DNA from: an uncultured Bacilli bacterium
GTDB taxonomy: Bacteria > Bacillota_I > Bacilli_A > RF39 > UBA660
Reading direction: 5' to 3'
DNA: 17,682 nucleotides
NCBI GenBank assembly: GCA_934148875.1
Contig: CAKPDJ010000028.1
Span: 1-17,682, forward strand
Both the position numbers and the translations under genes were made by a program. Shown in pieces: positions 8,501 to 14,157 of the stretch (positions are counted from its first letter, which is position 1; each line of letters opens with the position of its first letter). The notes beneath the pieces were generated by a model. It did no database searches. It worked only from the letters and a program-made list of their open reading frames with translations, and was not told the DNA's origin.

Positions 8501-9323
8501 TTTAACTAAAATAGAAGCTATAAAAAATGGTTCGGCTAACTTAGATAGTAATTTAGATGCAATAATATCTACACTTGATGGTGTTATAAATACATTTAAC
8601 AGTGATGAGAATAAGGCAAAGATTAATGATATTAAGACTTTAATGGATTCTAATAATAGTACTATTATATTATTAACTAATGCTAATACTACTAGTAAAA
8701 AGGCTTGTGAAGATTATCATTTAACTAATATGACCTATGCCCAAGTAGAAGCACTAAATAATAGTGATTTAATAAATGCTAAATATATATGTGAAAATAG
8801 TCTTGATTCAAATAATCAATTAATTTACTTATTGACTAAAGATAATGAAGCACTAACTGCATCTCTTCAAAATTTATCAGATATTCAAACACAAATAAAT
8901 ACTCTAAGTAATTACCTAAAACAACTAAAAGATGGAACTAATGAATTAGCTACTGGTACTAGTGCTTTATATGATGGTGTTAACGTATTAAATACTAAGG
9001 TTGGTACATTATCAACTGGTGCTACAGCGCTTAAAGATGGTATGACTAATTTGAATAATGGAATAGTTGAGTTTAATAATCAAGGTATTAAAAAATTGAG
9101 TGGTATGGCTTCGCAAATAAGTGCTATTTCAAATAGAGCTAATACTTTAATGAAATTAGGAGAGGATTATCAAACTATTCAATCTAAGAATGGAAAAGTA
9201 GAATCAAGTACTAAATTTATTTTAGTGGTAGATGGTGTTAAGGCTCCTAAAGAAACTAAACAAACAGCAAAAGAAACTAAAAAGGTAAGTTTTATTGATA
9301 GAATTAAAAATTTATTCAAATAA
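5541..9323 (+). CDS. RND/MMPL family transporter fused to a secreted coiled-coil protein
   Basis: A 1260-residue protein. The frame is open from 5454, but the ATG at 5541 follows a GGAGGG ribosome site (5529-5534) and starts the conserved region. Residues 1-680 are a two-repeat MMPL/RND transporter: an N-terminal helix (about 13-31), an outer domain, helices 174-335, then a second copy from 350. The buried acidic residues of the proton relay sit in equivalent places, GVTTDFSIF (237-245) and GATIDYAIL (583-591). A lysine-rich stretch (687-704) leads to VVATGLVLTLALTPISTLAL (706-725), which looks like a signal peptide. Residues 726-1260 contain a beta-rich domain beginning ETVYAKLNTDGS and glycine-punctuated coiled-coil repeats (about 945-1020 and 1125-1200; LKDGTNELATGTSALYDG type) like those of YhgE/Pip proteins, and end in an amphipathic SFIDRIKNLF helix. 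In relatives these two parts are, to my knowledge, usually separate neighbouring genes. Likely exports a lipid-like or amphipathic compound; substrate unknown. Confidence 0.88.
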   Translation: MNKFAKQICKHKNIILIITAVLFVLSFVGMKLTKINYDILVYLPEDIETVQGQNILTNDFGMGSYSVVITENMNSKELLKLEEEFKKIDGVNQVISAYDVIGTTIPIEMLPNEITEKFHQENTDIMFVTFNESTSSEKTINAISDMKDVANDKAKISGMSAMVLDTMELSDKEIAIYVVIAITLCLIVLELSLDSYLVPVLLLGNIGIAIIFNLGSNIIFGEISYITKALVAVLQLGVTTDFSIFLYHAYENKKSSGVTKEKAMTEAIVETFTSVTGSSLTTIAGFLVLCTMNLTLGKDLGLVMAKGVLLGVITVLTVFPSLLLVFDNQIDKTKHKPITVHFEKLNKFVIRHYKPIFITFLLLLVPAYLANSKVDVYYKIDESLPDTLDSIVANTDLKNKFNIVSPEVILIDKNMKTDKQQEMISRIEQVDGIDFVLSFSKLKELGLTENMLPSDLVKVFESENYQMLFLNSTYDIATTELNNQVTEVNKIIKEYDEKSILAGEGPLMKDLVLTSDEDFNNVNYSSIICILLIMVVVLKSVSLPILLILAIEFAIFMNMSVSYFSGVVLPFVAPIVLGTIQLGATIDYAILMTTNYLRLRKDGLEKKEAMLQTTNYCSNSIFVSGMCFFAATFGVGVYSDLEMVGSLCTLISRGAIISMIVVITVLPSILLIFDSIILKTTLNMQDKTNMKGKKNMKNNKKNMKKVVATGLVLTLALTPISTLALSREETVYAKLNTDGSIKNIIVNEHLINSDKLDTIEDYTELENILNINSDHTYTRQDNLLTWDSKGSDIFYQGTTNQQAPVSEEITYKLNGEKVELKDLIGKSGKVEITLKYKNLDKHVVNNQTLYTPFVVTTATMIDAKNNSNITVTNGKVVNSGNNFIVVGLSTPGLYESMNLDELKGLDTVTISYDTTKFELASIYSVITSKLIDNSDLDIFTKLNNVYGNVNQLQESINKIESGSKTILDNLTLIDDGTTELATKVNLLLTKIEAIKNGSANLDSNLDAIISTLDGVINTFNSDENKAKINDIKTLMDSNNSTIILLTNANTTSKKACEDYHLTNMTYAQVEALNNSDLINAKYICENSLDSNNQLIYLLTKDNEALTASLQNLSDIQTQINTLSNYLKQLKDGTNELATGTSALYDGVNVLNTKVGTLSTGATALKDGMTNLNNGIVEFNNQGIKKLSGMASQISAISNRANTLMKLGEDYQTIQSKNGKVESSTKFILVVDGVKAPKETKQTAKETKKVSFIDRIKNLFK
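7614..7628 (+). promoter_or_regulatory. Internal ribosome site and in-frame ATG within the MMPL fusion
   Basis: GGAAAG (7614-7619) lies 6 bases before an in-frame ATG (7626-7628; residue 696 of the fusion). Translation from it would yield a 565-residue protein beginning with a basic N-terminus followed directly by the signal-peptide-like helix. The secreted half could therefore be made separately as well as in the fusion. Confidence 0.45.
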
Positions 9324-9330
9324 TTAACGT

Positions 9331-9370
9331 GAAAGAGTAGATGATTATTTTGTTTACTCTTTCTTTTATT
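9331..9370 (+). terminator. Intrinsic terminator after the MMPL gene
   Basis: GAAAGAGTA (9331-9339) pairs with TACTCTTTC (9355-9363), followed by the T-rich stretch TTTTATTTT. It separates the transporter from the next gene pair. Confidence 0.82.
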
Positions 9371-9421
9371 TTGCGCTTAATAATACCACAAAAAGGCATT
9401 TTTTTCAAGACTTGTATTTAA

Positions 9422-9448
9422 TCCAATATAGTTGTATTAAGTATTGGA
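9422..9448 (+). promoter_or_regulatory. Inverted repeat overlapping the ribosome site of the DUF6323-like gene
   Basis: TCCAATA (9422-9428) and TATTGGA (9442-9448) are exact reverse complements with 13 bases between. The right arm shares GGA with the ribosome site GGAAAGG (9446-9452). In RNA it could mask translation initiation; in DNA it could be an operator. It is short and may be chance in such AT-rich sequence. Confidence 0.3.
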
Positions 9449-9458
9449 AAGGATAAAA

Positions 9459-9914
9459 ATGTATGATTTAACTAATTATAATAATTTTGATAACATAATT
9501 TTAAAAAATCGCAAATCTTCTTTAAAAGAGATACTTGAATTAAATAATATTACGCAAAATAGAGGATTAAGTTTAACTGAAAAGCAGGCAATTGAATTGA
9601 TTGGCAATCGTGATAATGTTTTGAAACAACTTGGTAGAATAGAATTAGGAACTGGTATAATTGCTGATATTATATATGAGTTTTATGATTCATCTTATAT
9701 TGATAAAGATAACTATTTAGAATTACTTCTTGAATTTACTGAAGTTTTTTATTTATATCAACAAGAATTTGACAACAAGTTAACAGATGAACAGATTATT
9801 AAGTATATGAAAAAGGAATTTGAAGAGTTAGCTGGTGGATCAATTAAATTGTTAGAAACTACGTGTTTTGATAATTTAAGAGATAAGATATTAAACGGAG
9901 ATTATTATGACTAA
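9459..9914 (+). CDS. DUF6323-like protein of unknown function
   Basis: A 151-residue acidic, helical cytoplasmic protein. An upstream TTG at 9444 is in frame, but GGAAAGG (9446-9452) is placed 6 bases before the ATG at 9459, so that ATG is the start. The pattern NITQNRGLSLTEKQAIELI (about residues 29-47), then RIELGTGII and a DSSYIDKDNYLELL segment, resembles the family I know as DUF6323, whose function has not been described as far as I know. No signal peptide, membrane segment or catalytic motif is visible. It overlaps the next gene by 8 bases, so the two are translationally coupled and probably act together. Family assignment is from memory of the pattern and should be tested with a profile search. 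Confidence 0.75.
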   Translation: MYDLTNYNNFDNIILKNRKSSLKEILELNNITQNRGLSLTEKQAIELIGNRDNVLKQLGRIELGTGIIADIIYEFYDSSYIDKDNYLELLLEFTEVFYLYQQEFDNKLTDEQIIKYMKKEFEELAGGSIKLLETTCFDNLRDKILNGDYYD

Positions 9915-11208
9915 TATTATTAATTGGGAAACAATTGTCATGAATGAAATTGATAATAATAATTATGTTGATACTTTAATTTCTTCGTTGATACGTAATA
10001 ATATTATTAGTCAACTTGAAGAAGAACAAATAATATTAAAATTTATTCAATTATTAACTACTACGGTAAATAAATATACAGGTGGTTTAACTAGTTCTAT
10101 TCCTGTTTCTATAGCTAAGAATATTAATTCGTCTAATCTATGGTGTATAGGTCTTTTTCTAAAAAAACATTCAATTAGTGATAACATTAGCATACTTCTA
10201 CATAAAGATATTAATTATATTTATAGTTGTAGCTATAAAGAATTGAATAAAAGTATCGACAAAACAAAATTATTTTATAATTTTATTTTCTGTAAAAATT
10301 TGGTGTTATGTGACAATTATTTTTATAATTCAACTTTAAAAAATGGAATAGATGCTTTTTTCAAAAATTATAATAGTAGTTATGATGCATGTAATATAAA
10401 TATAACAGTTGATTATGAGGCTATGATTGGTAGACCTAATCTTTTAGGAATAGAATTTATTAGTAAATATTTAGAATATATTAATTATGAAAATGTTTTT
10501 TGTAACAAATTTAATGTAACAGATATTAAGTGTTTATTAGAAAAAATATATGGTAATTATCAAGAATTACCAGTAAATATTTTTGAAACTGTCTTTATGA
10601 TATCTTTAATATTAGAATATCAAAAATGTAATGTATTTACTTTGAATGTTAGTGATATTGATATAGATGATTTGTATTATAATACAAGTATTGATGAATT
10701 TGATAATGAACTACAGAAATCATATATTAATCTTATGAATAAGCTTAGTTTAAATAGTAATTATTATTATGATAAGTGCTATCAACTAATAAAAAATAAA
10801 ATTATGAATGCTAGTAATAATAAAACTTTAGAAGTATTATTTGGTGTAAAACAAGAAAAACAAATTTGTTATATCTGTCCTCATAAAATGAGTGCTAAAG
10901 AATTTGATAATTTGATTAATTTACTAAAAACAGAAATAAACGTCGATAAAGTAAAATTAATTAGAAATAGTGTCAAATCACAATATGATATGGTTGATAT
11001 ATTAGATACAGTTGATTTATCTAATGCTCAATTACATAGTTTTTTTGATAGTTTAACTATTATTGAAATAATATTACTAAAAAAATATTATTACGATAAT
11101 CTTGTAGAAAGTTATGTGACTCACGAGTTAAATAGTTATATTATGACTATGGGTAATGCCAAACAACATCTTATTAATAATAATTATAAATTGTTAGTTA
11201 TTATGTAG
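9907..11208 (+). CDS. DUF6179-like protein of unknown function
   Basis: A 433-residue protein with no signal peptide or clear membrane helix. Near the N-terminus, KYTGGLTSSIPVSIAKNI (about 57-74) and the following WCIGLFLKKH resemble the start of the DUF6179 family, which in Firmicutes is found beside DUF6323. The body is rich in Asn, Tyr and Ile and mostly helical. It contains a short CYICPHKMSAKEF stretch (about residues 319-331) with two cysteines and a histidine, too sparse to call a metal site. A GGAG site (9897-9900) inside the upstream gene precedes the ATG by 6 bases. Its last codons are included in a 34-bp direct repeat (see repeat entry). No + strand terminator with a T-tract follows; the gene converges on the minus-strand membrane protein gene. 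Function unknown. Confidence 0.75.
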   Translation: MTNIINWETIVMNEIDNNNYVDTLISSLIRNNIISQLEEEQIILKFIQLLTTTVNKYTGGLTSSIPVSIAKNINSSNLWCIGLFLKKHSISDNISILLHKDINYIYSCSYKELNKSIDKTKLFYNFIFCKNLVLCDNYFYNSTLKNGIDAFFKNYNSSYDACNINITVDYEAMIGRPNLLGIEFISKYLEYINYENVFCNKFNVTDIKCLLEKIYGNYQELPVNIFETVFMISLILEYQKCNVFTLNVSDIDIDDLYYNTSIDEFDNELQKSYINLMNKLSLNSNYYYDKCYQLIKNKIMNASNNKTLEVLFGVKQEKQICYICPHKMSAKEFDNLINLLKTEINVDKVKLIRNSVKSQYDMVDILDTVDLSNAQLHSFFDSLTIIEIILLKKYYYDNLVESYVTHELNSYIMTMGNAKQHLINNNYKLLVIM

Positions 11209-11265
11209 GTGTAGAAATATTTATAGATTGATTGTTAGTTATTATGTAGATGTAGAAATATTTAT
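11191..11265 (+). repeat. Tandem direct repeat duplicating the 3' end of the DUF6179-like gene
   Basis: Two 34-bp copies (11191-11224 and 11232-11265) differ at one base (G versus A) and are separated by 7 bases, a period of 41. The first copy includes the last codons (LLVIM) and the TAG stop; the second lies wholly downstream. This looks like a recent local duplication by slippage or unequal recombination. Confidence 0.9.
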
Positions 11266-11283
11266 TGAATAAAATTATTGTAA

Positions 11284-11319
11284 TAAAAAAGTTCAAATAG
11301 GCATATCCTTATTTGAACT
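11284..11319 (-). terminator. Intrinsic terminator of the minus-strand membrane protein gene
   Basis: AGTTCAAATA (11290-11299) pairs with TATTTGAACT (11310-11319). Reading the minus strand, the stem is followed by six T residues. The TAA stop codon of the gene (11309-11311) lies inside the hairpin, so termination begins before translation finishes. The + strand side lacks a T-tract. Confidence 0.75.
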
Positions 11320-11947
11320 GAACATATTTAAGACCAAGTTTTTTATAAATTGTAGATGCTCTAGGTAAATCAAGTAGTCTTGCAAATAATAAATTATATA
11401 ATTCATCAAATAATATAATTGAGCATAGTGTAAAACTTAAAGTTAGAAAGGCTTTCTTATTCATTGTTTTAGCTATATTAAAGCATAGTGGAACTATCAA
11501 GTACATAAATAATAAACCAGATATTCCAAAAAATAATACGCTTCTTAAACAAACGAAACCACCAATATTACCAAGATTTAGTATTTCTGTATTATAATCC
11601 CAACATCTAAAACCATTACCAATAACATACATACCTAAACCCGCAAAATATTCTATAATTCCACTTCCAATGAAACCAATTAGAAATACTTTCCAAGGAC
11701 TTTTTCGATGTTTATAAGATAGAAAATAAATTACTAGAGCCCCTGTTGCATAAATATTAATCCATGGCAAGAAGTTACCACCACGCCAATAAAATTCTTT
11801 CATACCACTATTAAAGTAATAAAAAATAAATTCATAAACGAAACCAAATACTCCGGCTATTACTATTATAAGACTTAATATTCCTAACATAGTAATCTTG
11901 TCAAACGAGTGATCATTGTTTAAATAATCTTGATACTTCTTTTTCAT
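11309..11947 (-). CDS. CmpB-like putative ABC transporter permease family membrane protein
   Basis: A 212-residue integral membrane protein with about five helices (approximate residues 20-46, 62-78, 86-105, 132-152, 165-186). The block WINIYATGALVIYF (62-75), FIGSGIIEYFAG, and the family-typical RCWDYNTEILNLGNIGGFVCL (114-134) match Firmicutes proteins labelled putative ABC-transporter type IV (ABC_trans_CmpB). Family members lack an ATP-binding domain and their biochemical role is not firmly established; several are thought to act in the envelope. No ATPase gene is adjacent here, so a transport role is not supported by context. GGAG lies 8 bases before the ATG on the minus strand. It is divergent from the leucine-rich-repeat/radical SAM operon. 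Confidence 0.83.
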   Translation of the reverse strand: MKKKYQDYLNNDHSFDKITMLGILSLIIVIAGVFGFVYEFIFYYFNSGMKEFYWRGGNFLPWINIYATGALVIYFLSYKHRKSPWKVFLIGFIGSGIIEYFAGLGMYVIGNGFRCWDYNTEILNLGNIGGFVCLRSVLFFGISGLLFMYLIVPLCFNIAKTMNKKAFLTLSFTLCSIILFDELYNLLFARLLDLPRASTIYKKLGLKYVQFK

Positions 11948-11977
11948 ACTACATACTCCATTAATTATTATATTCTC

Positions 11978-12006
11978 ATTATATCACTTACGTTATTTCT
12001 TGAAAA
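11978..12006 (-). promoter_or_regulatory. Extended -10 promoter for the CmpB-like gene
   Basis: On the minus strand TTTTCA (12006-12001) and a perfect TATAAT (11983-11978) are 17 bases apart, and the TG of an extended -10 (TGATATAAT) is present. It reads toward the gene at 11947. Confidence 0.6.
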
Positions 12007-12027
12007 TACTAAAAGTAGTTAAACAAG

Positions 12028-12057
12028 TTTACTAAATGTTTTAAAATATGATATACT
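12028..12057 (+). promoter_or_regulatory. Weak candidate promoter of the radical SAM operon
   Basis: TTTACT (12028-12033) and TATACT (12052-12057) lie 18 bases apart, with the -10 box inside the first unit of the tandem repeat array. Because each repeat unit holds a TATACT- or TAAACT-like hexamer, the exact start is uncertain. Confidence 0.35.
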
Positions 12058-12155
12058 TTTTAAGTAAGATAAACTTTTGAAGTAGGATATACTTTTTAGT
12101 AGAATAAACTTTTTAAGTAAGGGAACATTTTGAGTAAGATAAACTTTTTCAGTAG
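12050..12155 (+). repeat. Six degenerate 17-18 bp tandem repeats upstream of the LRR gene
   Basis: Units are 12050-12067, 12068-12085, 12086-12102, 12103-12120, 12121-12137 and 12138-12155, with consensus GATAAACTTTTTAAGTAA. The fifth unit is the most diverged. Each intact unit contains the small inverted repeat ACTT...AAGT. The array runs directly into the ribosome site GGAGG (12155-12159) of the first operon gene, so it lies in the promoter or 5' leader. There are no unique spacers, so it is not a CRISPR array. It could bind a regulator cooperatively, offer multiple -10 boxes, or vary in copy number. Confidence 0.88.
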
Positions 12156-12165
12156 GAGGTAATGT

Positions 12166-14145
12166 ATGAAAAAATTTAAATATATCTTATTAATGCTATT
12201 ATTAATGTTGTTATCATCTCTTGCTAATGATACTGCTAGTTCTTTAATAGGAATTCCACTATCATTAGCTTTACCTTTTGAAATATTTAACACTATACAT
12301 ATGTCACTTTTTGTTTTTTTACCATTATCTAAATTGCTTTCTAATGATAGTAAAAAATTATTTAAACAATTATTTGGTTATAGAGCTTTGATATTATTAC
12401 TTTTTGACCTTTTTATTACACCATCTATTGCACTTTTAGACTTTGCTGCTTTATTTATTGGAGCATTTATTGTTGTTCCTGTTGTTGCTATAAAGAAGAA
12501 AAAGACACCATTTAATTTAGTTAAGGAGTCATATATTTCTAATAGTACTAATACTGAACCAGTTAATAATGATTATAAATTTGTTAATAGTACATTGTTA
12601 ACTTGTAGCAATTGTCATAACATTGTACAAGAAAATGAAAAATTTTGTTTTTACTGTGGTGCTAATCTTATTGATAATACAACTTCAATAAGTAATAGTG
12701 AAACTAACTTTGTAGTAAGACCATCTGATTTTGATCCAATTTATAGTAAGACAGAAAGTATACTATTAGAAGAATTCATAAAAAGAGAAGTTGCAAAAGC
12801 AAATCTTGATATTAAAAGTACAATGATACCTGCTGATGCTTTAAAGAGAAAAAATATATTAAGTTTAATTTTTGCTGTTTTAGTTTTTGTATATATTTCA
12901 TTAGTGTTTTTTCATTTTCCAATCTATACATATATAATTGGTTTAATTATTTTATTTGTTTTTTATAAAATAACTAAGAAATATAATTTAATTAAGTATT
13001 TAAAAAAAGAAGTTAAATCTAGACCAAGCGAAAAAATATCTAATATAGTTATGAATACAAAGAATTCATTGACTACAGATAGTTACAAGCTATTAAGAAT
13101 TGTTTGTATTATTATTGCTGCTATTTTACCATTATTCATATTTTTTAATCCAAGAATTATGTATGAAACAATTGAAGGTGGTTATGCAGTAAGATTTTAT
13201 ACTTTTGGATTAAGTAACTATACAACTGTTAAAATTCCAGAAAAGTATAAAGATAAACCGGTTGTATCATTAAGGGGAAATGCTTTTTCTAATATGCCTT
13301 TTTTAAGAAAGGTAGAACTACCTGATACTATTACAGAAATAAGAGGGCAGGCATTTAAAAATGATAGAAATTTAGTAGAAGTTAATATTCCTAATAAGCT
13401 TAGTTACTTAGGTGGTGGAGCTTTTTATAACTGTACTTCACTTACTTCATTAGAGTTACCTGATACTTTAACTTATCTTGGTGGTGAGGCTTTTTATAAT
13501 GCTACATCATTAGAAAGTATTAAACTATCAAATAATCTTACAGAAATAAGAGGAAATACTTTTGAAAACTGTAGTTCTTTAAAATCAATTGTGATACCTG
13601 ATAATGTGACTAGAATTGGTGGTCATGCTTTTTATGGAAACAGTTCTTTAGCGGAGGTTACTATAACTGAGAATAGTAAGTTACAGGAAATTGGCTCATC
13701 AGCATTTAGATTGTGTAATAGTTTGAAAACAATAAGAATACCTAGAAAAACTTCAGTTAATTATAGGGCGTTTAAACAAAGTCCAACTGTAGTAGAAAGA
13801 TTTTCTAAGAATGGTTTAAATTATGGTGAATTGATAGATGATACAAAATATTATAATAATAGATTACTATATATTAATGTTGGAGAAAAGGTTCCAATTT
13901 CTTATTCAAATAGAACTTTAGTATATAAACTTAATGCTTATTTAAAACTAGATAGTATCTCTTCAAAAAATAATTCAAATGAGTTTAATATTATTTATAT
14001 TGATGATAATAATCAAAGCATTTCTTTAACTTTAACAGAGAATGTTCCTTTTAAAGAAATTAATCAAAATGTGGCTGTAGAGATGGCAAATGAAAATGCA
14101 TTAGATTATTCAAATAAAGTTTATTTAAAAGTTTATTTTAATTAA
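12166..14145 (+). CDS. Membrane-anchored zinc-ribbon protein with BspA-type leucine-rich repeats
   Basis: A 659-residue protein starting 6 bases after GGAGG (12155-12159). Order of parts: N-terminal hydrophobic helices (about 5-19, 28-55, 73-107); a zinc ribbon with Cys147, Cys150, Cys161 and Cys164 (CSNC-x10-CFYC); two helices at about 230-267; another at about 310-328; then, after a beta-strand lead-in (333-356), at least five 23-residue leucine-rich repeats at 380-494, one slightly longer repeat to about 519, and a C-terminal domain to 659. The repeat pattern (L-x-x-I-x-L-P-D-x-I-T-x-I-x-G-x-A-F) is the BspA/LRR_5 type, usually a surface-exposed binding module. A zinc ribbon and LRRs in one polytopic protein is unusual. 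It is first in a four-gene operon with a radical SAM enzyme (12-base gap). It may anchor or recognise the modified product; role inferred only from context. Confidence 0.85.
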   Translation: MKKFKYILLMLLLMLLSSLANDTASSLIGIPLSLALPFEIFNTIHMSLFVFLPLSKLLSNDSKKLFKQLFGYRALILLLFDLFITPSIALLDFAALFIGAFIVVPVVAIKKKKTPFNLVKESYISNSTNTEPVNNDYKFVNSTLLTCSNCHNIVQENEKFCFYCGANLIDNTTSISNSETNFVVRPSDFDPIYSKTESILLEEFIKREVAKANLDIKSTMIPADALKRKNILSLIFAVLVFVYISLVFFHFPIYTYIIGLIILFVFYKITKKYNLIKYLKKEVKSRPSEKISNIVMNTKNSLTTDSYKLLRIVCIIIAAILPLFIFFNPRIMYETIEGGYAVRFYTFGLSNYTTVKIPEKYKDKPVVSLRGNAFSNMPFLRKVELPDTITEIRGQAFKNDRNLVEVNIPNKLSYLGGGAFYNCTSLTSLELPDTLTYLGGEAFYNATSLESIKLSNNLTEIRGNTFENCSSLKSIVIPDNVTRIGGHAFYGNSSLAEVTITENSKLQEIGSSAFRLCNSLKTIRIPRKTSVNYRAFKQSPTVVERFSKNGLNYGELIDDTKYYNNRLLYINVGEKVPISYSNRTLVYKLNAYLKLDSISSKNNSNEFNIIYIDDNNQSISLTLTENVPFKEINQNVAVEMANENALDYSNKVYLKVYFN

Positions 14146-14157
14146 TGGAGTAGTTAT

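Noticed and set aside
9444..9458. Upstream TTG start for the DUF6323-like gene.
   Set aside because: The TTG lies at the edge of the GGAAAGG ribosome site itself, which is correctly spaced only for the ATG at 9459.
10861..10905. Zinc-binding motif in the DUF6179-like protein (CYICPHK).
   Set aside because: Only one Cys pair and one His, with no second ligand pair nearby.
12050..12155. Could the short repeats be a CRISPR array?
   Set aside because: The units abut each other with no unique spacers, are degenerate, and there are no cas genes nearby.
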